From assembly GCA_045616445.1 (NCBI GenBank), contig JAZLGR010000022.1, forward strand, positions 1 through 28,384: DNA of 28,384 bases, given 5' to 3'. The position numbers and the translations under genes were made by a program. Below, one piece after another: positions 8,201 to 14,559 of the stretch. The notes under the pieces were generated by a model, which had not been told where the DNA came from, searched no databases, and saw nothing but the letters and a program-made list of their open reading frames with translations. The stretch is from Fimousia sp045616445 (GTDB lineage: Bacteria > Bacillota > Clostridia > Lachnospirales > Lachnospiraceae). Each line of letters starts with the position of its first letter. Within the stretch, counting starts at the first letter, position 1.

Positions 8201-8802
8201 TTCACAGCGTCCATATTCACTAATGGTTTTAAATCTTCATAATCTAAAGCTTCGATCTTCTGAATTTCGTGAGAAGTTCTGAAACCATCAAAGAAATGAA
8301 GGATTGGCATTCTAGCGTCGATGGTTGCTAAGTGAGCAACAGCACCTAAATCCATAACTTCCTGTGGGGAAGAGGATGCTAACATTGCAAAACCTGTACT
8401 TCTTACACCCATAACGTCAGAGTGGTCACCGAAGATAGATAATGCATGTGCGGATAATGTTCTTGCAGATACGTGGAATACAGATGGAAGCATCTCGCCT
8501 GCGATTTTGTACATGTTAGGGATCATCAGTAATAAGCCCTGAGATGCTGTGTAAGTAGTTGTTAACGCACCAGACTGTAATGCACCGTGTACAGTACCTG
8601 CTGCACCACCTTCAGACTGCATTTCTACAACCTGAACTGGTTCACCAAAAATGTTTTTCTTTCCATTAGCTGCCCAGTCATCTACATATTCAGCCATTGG
8701 AGAAGATGGTGTGATAGGGAAGATACCAGCAACTTCTGTAAATGCATAAGAGATATATGCAGCTGCCTGGTTACCATCCATGATAGCGATTGATTTTGCC
8801 AT
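5296..8802 (-). CDS. nifJ: Pyruvate:ferredoxin (flavodoxin) oxidoreductase
   Basis: This single-chain PFOR (1168 residues, the usual length) oxidises pyruvate with CoA to acetyl-CoA, CO2 and reduced ferredoxin in the cytoplasm. Domain order is standard. GIFPITPSSPMAEY lies at the N-terminus (pyruvate/TPP side). A ferredoxin-like domain carries CIQCNQC..CP (about 689) and CTGCGSC..CP (about 745). CAGCGETP (about 812) supplies part of the proximal cluster, and the TPP-binding GDGWAYDIG (about 959) to EVYSNTGGQ (about 992) follows. The start follows AAGGAGG. Its promoter is intact and flanked by inverted repeats; a GntR/FCD regulator is divergently transcribed. The nifJ name is by homology; nothing here suggests nitrogen fixation. 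Confidence 0.97.
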   Translation of the reverse strand: MAKSIAIMDGNQAAAYISYAFTEVAGIFPITPSSPMAEYVDDWAANGKKNIFGEPVQVVEMQSEGGAAGTVHGALQSGALTTTYTASQGLLLMIPNMYKIAGEMLPSVFHVSARTLSAHALSIFGDHSDVMGVRSTGFAMLASSSPQEVMDLGAVAHLATIDARMPILHFFDGFRTSHEIQKIEALDYEDLKPLVNMDAVKAFRANSLNPEHPATRGTTVNPDIFFQAREALNTKFNAIPDSVEKYMNEINKLTGRDYHLCNYYGAEDAETIIVLMGSGAETAKETIDYLMAKGEKVGMINVHLYRPFPVDYFINSIPATVKKIAVLDRTKEPGAMGEPLYQDVCTALKERDIDIKVVGGRYGLSSKDTTPAQFVAVYENLKQETPKNNFTIGIVDDVTFTSLPIGEEINTTPEGEKSAEFWGMGSDGTVGANKNSVKIIGNATDMYCQAYFVYDSKKSGGLTQSHLRFGKNPIRSPYLIQAADFVGCHNPSYVNKYDLADNLKEGGVFLLNCGWDMEGLEANLPASLKRMLAKKKAQFYVIDAISIARKIGLGNRTNTILQAAFFKLSGVIPTEVAVEEMKSAIYKSYFKKKGQKVVDMNYASIDYGLTELVKIDIPESWATAEDVVVEKEVPDFIKEIVEPMNRQTGDKLTVSQMVKYGIEDGTWPAGTSKYEKRGAAVDVPEWDATKCIQCNQCSLVCPHAAIRPILVDEAEKAAAPATFETVKPIGKGLEAYTFRLQVSPLDCTGCGSCVNVCPAKEKAISMTPLADMMKEADNWTYAVEEVAIKTDAVSDSTIKASQFAKPYFEFSGACAGCGETPYIKLVSQLFGNRMYVANASGCSSAYGGSTPSSPYCTDKCGCGPAWAMSLFEDNAEYAFGFLTGQEAVKKQLLTKAANLVEQGIATEAASAYLENAKNAKTSRKAADDLIAAVAGIDTEDANFIRDNKEFLTKKSVWAFGGDGWAYDIGYGGLDHVLASGKDINILVLDTEVYSNTGGQASKSTAAAAIAKFQAAGKETKKKDLGMMAMSYGYVYVAQVALGSNPLQTLKAIREAESYDGPSLVICYCPCIEHGVKKSMGLSIQEEKEAVECGYWHLYRFNPDLKKEGKNPFTLDSKEPTGDFRKFLMGENRYASLSLAFPEKADELYAKAERDAKERYASYVRLAGK

Positions 8803-8828
8803 TGTGTGTGCCTCCTTATAAATATTTG

Positions 8829-8932
8829 AAATAAAATTGTATGCAATCTTACATATTTACATACATTATAACCCTTTGAATTCATCTAATCAATATTGAA
8901 TGTATTACAAAAAATGCAATACAATTTTATTA
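8829..8932. repeat. Inverted repeat pair flanking the nifJ promoter
   Basis: The minus-strand copy (8829-8846) and the plus-strand copy (8915-8932) share TGCA(A)TACAATTTTATT, pointing outward from the promoter between them. The left copy contains ATTGTATGCAAT (8836-8847), a near-palindrome of the type bound by FadR/FCD-class GntR proteins. It lies just downstream of the predicted transcription start. Binding by the divergent GntR product is inferred. Confidence 0.55.
8865..8893 (-). promoter_or_regulatory. nifJ promoter
   Basis: On the minus strand TTGATT (complement of 8888-8893), a 17-nt spacer and a perfect TATAAT (complement of 8865-8870) form a sigma-A type promoter. Transcription should start near 8858, leaving a leader of about 55 nt. 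Confidence 0.75.
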
Positions 8933-8954
8933 ATTATGACGAGAGTAAAAGGAA

Positions 8955-8983
8955 TTGCTCAAATTTTCGGCATAGTGTATACT
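8955..8983 (+). promoter_or_regulatory. Promoter of the GntR gene
   Basis: TTGCTC (8955-8960), a 17-nt spacer and TATACT (8978-8983) precede the regulator by about 60 nt. ATAGT and ACTAT arms around the -10 box form a small dyad that could serve autoregulation. Confidence 0.55.
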
Positions 8984-9045
8984 ATATTTAATAGATTTTG
9001 GAAATATTGAGGAAAAGAAAATACTCATGAAAGGAGAATTTGATC

Positions 9046-9711
9046 ATGGGCAAATCGCAGAGCACCATCGCTTACGATAAAATTAAAGAGATGATCCTGC
9101 ATTTAGATCTGCTTCCGGGGGCCAAAGTGTCGGAACCGCAGCTATCAGAACATTTGCAGATCAGCCGTACACCGATTCATAATGCACTGCTTCGATTAGA
9201 GTTAGAGGGATTAGTCAACATCGAACGAAACAAAGGACCATCTATCCGAAGCTTCTCTGAAGAAGAAATCCGTGAAATCGGATGCGTACGTCTGTCTCAG
9301 GACATTCTCAGTGCGAATTTAGCTGCTTATTATGGTAATGTGGTTGATTTCAATCGTCTTTATGAACTGGCAGAAGCCTGTGAGGAGGCTGCAAGACAGG
9401 GAGATATCTATAAGCGTATCAAGATTGACAATGATTTCCACCTGGAAATCGCGAAGATTACCGGTAATACACAGCTTTACCGTCAGCAGTTTGCATTATA
9501 CCAGCAGATTCATCTGATTCAGGTTGTTCAGTACACCAACATTCCGGACAGTTTGAGTCAGATCAAGTATCACAAGCCACTGATTCAGGCTATCAGAGAC
9601 TGTGATTTGGAACAGATTGCACAGATTTGCTGCGTGCACATCAAGGATTTCTTCCATCTCGATGAGTATCTGCTAAGTTTTTATGGATATAAAAAATCTG
9701 AGGAATCATAG
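9046..9711 (+). CDS. GntR-family regulator with FCD domain
   Basis: The 221-residue protein has an N-terminal winged helix (about residues 5-72: SEPQLSEHLQISRTPIHNALLRLELEGLV, then a wing with NKGPSIRSFS). An all-helical FCD ligand domain follows (DNDFHLEIAKITGN..., with histidines typical of metal-assisted effector binding; a further H near KYHKPLI and HIKDFF). It is divergent from nifJ, so control of nifJ and abfD by an organic acid is inferred. ATG 9046 has AGGAG at 9 nt; a TTG at 9040 is too close to that site. The stop codon lies in the loop of its own terminator. Confidence 0.9.
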   Translation: MGKSQSTIAYDKIKEMILHLDLLPGAKVSEPQLSEHLQISRTPIHNALLRLELEGLVNIERNKGPSIRSFSEEEIREIGCVRLSQDILSANLAAYYGNVVDFNRLYELAEACEEAARQGDIYKRIKIDNDFHLEIAKITGNTQLYRQQFALYQQIHLIQVVQYTNIPDSLSQIKYHKPLIQAIRDCDLEQIAQICCVHIKDFFHLDEYLLSFYGYKKSEES

Positions 9712-9728
9712 GATTCCTCAGATTTTTT
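9691..9728. terminator. Bidirectional terminator between GntR and nfu genes
   Basis: A long perfect inverted repeat (9691-9707 with 9712-9728) has A6 at one end and T6 at the other, so it can serve both convergent genes. The 4-nt loop (9708-9711) contains the GntR stop codon. Confidence 0.92.
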
Positions 9729-9734
9729 CGTACA

Positions 9735-10031
9735 TTATTTATCTAAAGTATGATTTAGAATCTTTCTTGCAAACTCAAGCATATCCTCCGGAACACTGTC
9801 GTCTAATAAGACATCCTTTACTTCCGGAACGTTGTTCATGATCTCAATCTTAATAAAGTCATTCAAAGTATCATTGGCTGATGCACATCTTGTACAGGAG
9901 CCTAAGAGTCTCACGGTTACCACACCGTCTTCGATTTTGGTCACTTCCATCCCGCCATTATGGGTCTGTAAGGTCGGTGCGATGTTCTTTTCAATGACCG
10001 CTTTGATCTTGTTAAGTAATGTATCGTTCAT
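9735..10031 (-). CDS. NifU C-terminal (Nfu)-like Fe-S protein
   Basis: The 98-residue protein is a stand-alone NifU C-terminal domain, a scaffold or carrier that passes Fe-S clusters to target enzymes. It shows the family layout: KIKAVIEKNIAPTLQTHNGGMEV, VTVRLLGSCTRC and a helical end. The CTRC (CxxC) motif is the cluster ligand pair; most relatives have CxxCP, and here the residue after the second Cys is Ala. It would fit the local demand of PFOR and AbfD for clusters (inference). The ribosome binding site is a weak G5 run 6 nt before ATG. Its promoter overlaps that of the divergent Cys-rich gene. Confidence 0.87.
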   Translation of the reverse strand: MNDTLLNKIKAVIEKNIAPTLQTHNGGMEVTKIEDGVVTVRLLGSCTRCASANDTLNDFIKIEIMNNVPEVKDVLLDDSVPEDMLEFARKILNHTLDK

Positions 10032-10058
10032 GTTTTACCCCCATGTGGTTTTTTCTTT

Positions 10059-10101
10059 ATTGTATCTGTTTCTTGTCTGACAAGCAACCAAATTTTATAT
10101 A
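10059..10101. promoter_or_regulatory. Overlapping divergent promoters sharing a palindrome
   Basis: Minus strand: TTGCTT (complement of 10082-10087), 17 nt, TACAAT (complement of 10059-10064) for the nfu-like gene. Plus strand: TTGTCT (10073-10078), 17 nt, TATATA (10096-10101) for the gene at 10147. The palindrome CTTGTCTGACAAG (10072-10084) covers both -35 regions, so one protein could control both. Confidence 0.55.
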
Positions 10102-10146
10102 GGAGTTTTCGTGCCCCCATCTTATAGAGGCACAAAGGAGTATATC

Positions 10147-10377
10147 ATGGAAATAGGAATCAAATATTGCGGTGGTTGCAATCCCTACCACGACCGCAAA
10201 GCATTTGTCAAAAAAATAGAAGAAGAGTTTAAAACAACTGCCCAGGCAGCCCGTCCGGGCGTCCACTATGACCAGATTTATGTGGTATGTGGATGTCAGG
10301 TCTGCTGTGCAAACTATGCGGATCTCTCCGCCAATCACATCTACTTAGTAGATCATTTGGGAATGAGGGAGGTATAG
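10147..10377 (+). CDS. Small cysteine-rich protein of unknown function
   Basis: The 76-residue protein begins MEIGIKYCGGCNPYHDR and has a second cysteine group, VVCGCQVCCANY, near residue 50 (Cys 8, 11, 48, 50, 53, 54). The pattern suggests a metal or Fe-S site or a redox-active protein; I do not recognise a named family. ATG 10147 is chosen because AAAGGAG (10134-10140) precedes it by 6 nt; the frame is open further up to 10111 but without a site. A GTGCC/GGCAC hairpin (10111-10133) ends just before that site and could modulate translation. It shares a divergent promoter with an Fe-S carrier gene and is one base away from the DUF554 gene. Confidence 0.7.
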   Translation: MEIGIKYCGGCNPYHDRKAFVKKIEEEFKTTAQAARPGVHYDQIYVVCGCQVCCANYADLSANHIYLVDHLGMREV

Positions 10378-10378
10378 T

Positions 10379-11104
10379 ATGTTTGGAATAGGAACACTCT
10401 TAAATACTGGTGCTGTTATCGTCGGCGGTATCATCGGCATGATGCTCAAAAAAGGGCTGAGTAAGCGTTTCGAGGAAATTCTCATGGTAGCATGCGGGGT
10501 TTCCACTTTATTTATCGGTGCTGGCGGCACCATGCAGGGCATGCTTCATATTGAACATGATGTCATCTCCACCCAGGGAGGCATGCTTCTCGTCTTATCC
10601 TTCGTGATTGGTGGATTAATTGGAGAAGCCATCAACTTAGAAAAGAAGATGGATGAGATCGGAGAAACCTTAAAACGACTGTTTCACGCAGAAAATGATA
10701 ACCTTTTCGTGGACGGTTTCGTTAACACATCATTAATCATCTGTGTCGGCGCCATGGCCATTGTTGGATCCATCCAGGATGGTCTCGTTGGAGATTACTC
10801 CACCTTAGCCGTAAAAGCGGTTCTTGACTTAGTCATTGTTATCGTTATGGCGGCCAGCTATGGTCCGGGAAGTATCTGTTCCGCTATCGCTATTTTTGTA
10901 TATCAGGGTTCCATCACCCTGGTTGCCCACTTTGCAGGGAACTTTGTTGCAGATGCACTCATTGCAGATCTTTCTTATATCGGATCAGCTTTGATTTTCT
11001 GTGTCGGCGTCAATTTAGCCTTCGGTAAGAAATTTAAAACAGGAAACCTGCTGCCGGCTCTGCTGGTACCAATCGCTTATTCTATCATCCAAAGTTTTCT
11101 ATAG
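10379..11104 (+). CDS. DUF554 (YqgA-like) membrane protein
   Basis: The 241-residue protein starts FGIGTLLNTGAVIVGGIIG and has repeated hydrophobic segments rich in Gly and Ala, with a conserved GVSTLFIGAGGTMQGML, a GGLIGEAINLEKK loop and SLIICVGAMAIVGSIQDG. This is the DUF554 pattern; the family is predicted to be a multi-pass membrane protein of unknown substrate. It starts one base after the stop of the Cys-rich gene, whose last codons hold its GGGAGG site, so the two are coupled. Confidence 0.85.
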   Translation: MFGIGTLLNTGAVIVGGIIGMMLKKGLSKRFEEILMVACGVSTLFIGAGGTMQGMLHIEHDVISTQGGMLLVLSFVIGGLIGEAINLEKKMDEIGETLKRLFHAENDNLFVDGFVNTSLIICVGAMAIVGSIQDGLVGDYSTLAVKAVLDLVIVIVMAASYGPGSICSAIAIFVYQGSITLVAHFAGNFVADALIADLSYIGSALIFCVGVNLAFGKKFKTGNLLPALLVPIAYSIIQSFL

Positions 11105-11137
11105 ATTTTATATTTTGCATAGGATATTTTCGCATAT

Positions 11138-11171
11138 AAAAAAGGCGTGACAGTTTGATTTGTCACGCCTT
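11138..11171 (-). terminator. Terminator after the GH32 gene
   Basis: A perfect 11-bp stem (11142-11152 with 11161-11171) and 8-nt loop is followed by U6 on the minus strand. It lies 20 nt past the GH32 stop. On the plus strand the tail is only CTTCTCT, so it may also weakly end the DUF554 transcript. Confidence 0.88.
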
Positions 11172-11191
11172 CTCTATATTATACCCTAACC

Positions 11192-12694
11192 TTATTCCAC
11201 CACAAGGTCATATTTTACCACATTCATTGTCACATCCCCTTCTGCGCCAAAGCACATGCCATCTGCAGAAAGGTCATTGTAGAAGGTATAGGTTGCTGCC
11301 TGTTCACCATCATTGACAAAAATCTCAACGCTGTATTTGTCCATGAGCATACGAAGCTTCAGTGCGCCCTGGTGATCATCCACATAGAATTTGCCAGCCC
11401 CTACCTGATCCATCATGCCGCCGCAGTTTCTACGGTCCACAGTGATGATATTGGCCGCAGGATCATATTCTAATGTTACACTCTTTTCTTCCTTCTTCGC
11501 CAGTTCCATGGCAAATTTCTGATAACCGGCTTCTCCCGGTGTTAACTGAATTGTCATATCGAGAATGCGTCCGTTGATGCCATCTAAAGCCATCATCTCA
11601 CGGCTGAGAGCAACATCCTCATAAGCCACCTTATTCTGTCGGTAGTCTTCAATCTCTCTGACCGGATTCTGAATGAGACGTTTATCCCTGATATGTAATT
11701 CCCTAGGCAATGTCATCTGCCCAAAGAAATGCAGCCCTTCCTTAGTGATGTCTCGTTCTTTCCAGTTCATCATCCACGCCACCATGATTCTTCTGCCATC
11801 CTCTGTTTCCAGACTCTGGGTAGAATAAAAATTGATGCCGTAATCGATCATTGGACGAAGCTCATCCTTGAAGGTATGGGTTTCGCGGTCATATTCGCCA
11901 ATCAGGGCCAGGCAAATGTGTCCCTGATGGTAGTCAAGTCCTCGCTCTTCCATCTCCATTGGGCTGACGAGCATTACGTCCTCATCATCTAAAACAAATA
12001 AATCCGGACATTCCCACATACGGCCAAAACTTCCGTCATTGGAAATCAATACAGAAACAAAGGACCAGTGCAGGCAGTCATCACTTTCATACAGTAAGAT
12101 GTCGCCATTGCCGGAAGCTGGGCGGTTGCTGATGACAATATAGTATTTGTCACCTTCCTTGATGATCTTTGGATCTCTGAAGTCCACCAAACTGCCGCCT
12201 TCTGGAACCGTGGAGGCTACCAAAACTGGATTTCCTTCGATTTTCTCATAATTCACTCCATCTCCGATACAGATACACTGATTCTGATAACGGTCAGATT
12301 CTGGTGGAAGGTCTTCCACTGGTTCTTCGATGTTGTAGTTTAATGGAGTAACACCGGAATACATGATGAGCTGTCTTCCATCCTCTAATTCGATGGCACC
12401 ACCTGAGAAGCAGCCATTCTGATCATATGGCATATCTGGTGCAACGGCCATTGGGAGGTGTTCCCATTTGACAAAGTCTTTTGTCTTAGCATGGCCCCAG
12501 TGCATCTTTCCCCAGATGGTATCATATGGATAATACTGAAAGAAGAGATGAGCTTCTCCTTTGTAGTTAGAGAACCCATTCGGGTCATTCATCCAGCCAA
12601 CCGGTGCGGTCAGATGAAAAGCAGGTCTTTCCGGGTCCACCAGGTGACGATTTTCTATTTCATATTCTCTTGCTTCTTTTAAGATATCTTTCAT
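11192..12694 (-). CDS. Glycoside hydrolase family 32 beta-fructosidase (sucrose-6-P hydrolase/invertase type)
   Basis: The 500-residue protein hydrolyses a beta-fructosidic bond. The nucleophile motif WMNDPNG lies near residue 37. The RDP motif is in VDFRDPKI, and the acid/base motif WECPDLF comes later. A C-terminal beta-sandwich ends with KYSVEIFVNDGEQAATYTFY. There is no signal peptide, so it acts in the cytoplasm on sucrose, sucrose-6-phosphate or short fructans; which one cannot be told here because no transporter or fructokinase gene is adjacent. ATG 12694 follows AAGGAG; the frame extends 18 codons further without a good site. It appears monocistronic, with its own terminator, and lies next to the glp-like operon on the same strand. 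Confidence 0.92.
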   Translation of the reverse strand: MKDILKEAREYEIENRHLVDPERPAFHLTAPVGWMNDPNGFSNYKGEAHLFFQYYPYDTIWGKMHWGHAKTKDFVKWEHLPMAVAPDMPYDQNGCFSGGAIELEDGRQLIMYSGVTPLNYNIEEPVEDLPPESDRYQNQCICIGDGVNYEKIEGNPVLVASTVPEGGSLVDFRDPKIIKEGDKYYIVISNRPASGNGDILLYESDDCLHWSFVSVLISNDGSFGRMWECPDLFVLDDEDVMLVSPMEMEERGLDYHQGHICLALIGEYDRETHTFKDELRPMIDYGINFYSTQSLETEDGRRIMVAWMMNWKERDITKEGLHFFGQMTLPRELHIRDKRLIQNPVREIEDYRQNKVAYEDVALSREMMALDGINGRILDMTIQLTPGEAGYQKFAMELAKKEEKSVTLEYDPAANIITVDRRNCGGMMDQVGAGKFYVDDHQGALKLRMLMDKYSVEIFVNDGEQAATYTFYNDLSADGMCFGAEGDVTMNVVKYDLVVE

Positions 12695-12861
12695 AGAGCA
12701 GGTCTCCTTATTCTTCTGTTGACTATTTTCTTTATTATATCCACTCAAATTTTCCTTCGACCTAACTCTATCAAAAGATTTTTCATTATAAAATATAAGA
12801 AATATATATTTTTTTCAATCAATATATGGTGATTTATTAGTTTCGTTATAAATTTCCAGAC

Positions 12862-12900
12862 AAAAAAAGACCCTGGAAATGAAATCCACTTCCAGGGTCT
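12862..12900 (-). terminator. Terminator of the glp-like operon
   Basis: An 11-bp perfect stem (12868-12878 with 12890-12900) is followed on the minus strand by U7. It lies downstream of the DUF1667 gene. The rest of 12695-12861 is AT-rich promoter DNA for GH32, with several possible TATAAT-like boxes but none decisive. Confidence 0.88.
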
Positions 12901-12937
12901 GATGTAATTTAATTCATCTAAGCAATGATATCAAATA

Positions 12938-13285
12938 TTAGTCGATGTCTTTTGCTGCAACGATGTCTACGCCAAGTCCGCATACGTTTTCAATGATAAC
13001 GTCACCAACTTTAATAGGTGCTACTGCATCAACTTTATCTAATTCAGCCATAACGTCGAAGATCTTTCCTTTAGGGAAGTCTGCGGATGTTTTACAAGGA
13101 ACACGTCTAGCTGTTTTGCCGTTGATACGTACTGTAGATGTGATTGTACGTGTAGGTGCTGTTAATTCTTTTTTACCATAGTCAACACCACGTGGACATT
13201 TGTTACCAGTTACTGTATAACCGTTTTCTTCATCAACATTTAAATGACATCCATTAGGACATACAATACAAATAAGTTCTGTCAT
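12938..13285 (-). CDS. DUF1667 protein, third subunit of GlpA-like dehydrogenase
   Basis: The 115-residue protein has CIVCPNGC near the N-terminus and a fourth cysteine in NKCPRG (Cys 6, 9, 13, 30), a pattern suited to a [4Fe-4S] cluster. In Firmicutes this family regularly follows two FAD-dependent oxidoreductase genes, as here. It is presumed to be the small electron-transfer subunit of an anaerobic glycerol-3-phosphate dehydrogenase-like complex. The start follows AAGGAG, 17 nt after the preceding gene. Confidence 0.85.
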   Translation of the reverse strand: MTELICIVCPNGCHLNVDEENGYTVTGNKCPRGVDYGKKELTAPTRTITSTVRINGKTARRVPCKTSADFPKGKIFDVMAELDKVDAVAPIKVGDVIIENVCGLGVDIVAAKDID

Positions 13286-13302
13286 TTTTTTCTCCTTCCA
13301 AA

Positions 13303-14559
13303 TTAAGCTTCAACTGTGATTGTAACTTCGTTGTTTTCAATCTTGTCAAAGAATGCTTTAGCTAATACAACTTTTTCCATTTCAGCTGGTACCATGTGAG
13401 CTCTCTTGAACTGGGAGATAACTTTGTCACCAGACATGATTTTGATTACGGAATTCTGTGTAACTGCCATTGGACGGAAAGCGATTTCAACAGATTTGTC
13501 TACGTTTGCAGGACGGATCTTCTGAGGGATGATTGCGTTAGCACCAGGGCCAGCTTTTACTGCGATTGTGCCTGTTCCATCAGCTTCACCATTCTTAACG
13601 TATTCTGCAGCTGCTGCACCAGCTTTAGCGGATTCAGCAGATACGAAGTCTACTAAGTCATGTACGTGAAGTACGTTACCAGATGCGAAGATACCTTCGA
13701 TGGATGTTTCCATATTTTCATATACTACAGGGCCGCTTGTTCTTGGGTCCATTTCAAGGCCAACACCTCTGGATAATTCGTTTTCAGGAATTAAACCTAC
13801 GGATAATAATACTGTATCTACATCAAATACGATTTCTGTACCTGGGATAGGCTGTTTTGTATCATCATTTACTTTCATGATTGTTACAGATTCAACACGG
13901 TCTTTACCTTTGATGTCTGTAATTGTATGAGATAAGTAAAGAGGAATATTGTAGTCATGTAAGCACTGAACGATGTTACGGTTAAGACCGTTAGAATATG
14001 GACATAATTCTACACATGCTAATACTTCAGCGCCTTCTAAGCTCATACGACGAGCCATGATAAGACCGATATCACCAGAACCTAAGATAAGAACTTTCTT
14101 ACCTACCATGTAACCTTCGATGTTTACATATCTCTGAGCTGCACCAGCGGAGAATACACCAGCTGGACGATCGCCAGGAACAGCGATAGCACCACGAGTT
14201 CTTTCACGACAACCCATACCTAAAACGATGGATTTACCAGCGATGTTCATGTAACCCTGTTCTTTGTTCATGCACCATACTGTTTTGTCTGGAGTGATTT
14301 CTAATACCATTGTGTTAAGCATAACTTCGATGCCTGTACCTGGTAACATCTTGATATATTTGTCTGCGTATTCTGGACCTGTTAATTCTTCTTTGAAAGT
14401 ATGAAGGCCAAATCCGTTATGGATACACTGATTTAAGATACCGCCTAATTCAGCGTCACGTTCGATTACTAAAATACTTTCTGCGCCGTTTTTCTTTGCT
14501 TCAAGTGCTGCTGCTAAACCAGCAGGACCGCCGCCTACTACGATTACATCATATAACAT
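13303..14559 (-). CDS. FAD/NAD-dependent oxidoreductase, GlpB-like partner
   Basis: The 418-residue flavoprotein has an FAD-binding GGGPAG at residues 9-14 and an IERDAELGGILNQC segment. A second Rossmann motif, GSGDIG (about residue 160), suits NAD(P)H, and GIFASGNVLHVHDLVDFV is the C-terminal FAD signature. It belongs to the pyridine nucleotide-disulfide oxidoreductase superfamily and likely transfers electrons from the GlpA-like subunit. Its ATG overlaps the preceding stop by one base (TAATG), so translation is coupled. Confidence 0.87.
   Translation of the reverse strand: MLYDVIVVGGGPAGLAAALEAKKNGAESILVIERDAELGGILNQCIHNGFGLHTFKEELTGPEYADKYIKMLPGTGIEVMLNTMVLEITPDKTVWCMNKEQGYMNIAGKSIVLGMGCRERTRGAIAVPGDRPAGVFSAGAAQRYVNIEGYMVGKKVLILGSGDIGLIMARRMSLEGAEVLACVELCPYSNGLNRNIVQCLHDYNIPLYLSHTITDIKGKDRVESVTIMKVNDDTKQPIPGTEIVFDVDTVLLSVGLIPENELSRGVGLEMDPRTSGPVVYENMETSIEGIFASGNVLHVHDLVDFVSAESAKAGAAAAEYVKNGEADGTGTIAVKAGPGANAIIPQKIRPANVDKSVEIAFRPMAVTQNSVIKIMSGDKVISQFKRAHMVPAEMEKVVLAKAFFDKIENNEVTITVEA

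Noticed and set aside
5296..8802. Nitrogen-fixation locus
   Set aside because: nifJ and a NifU-like domain are general anaerobic genes; no nitrogenase gene is present.
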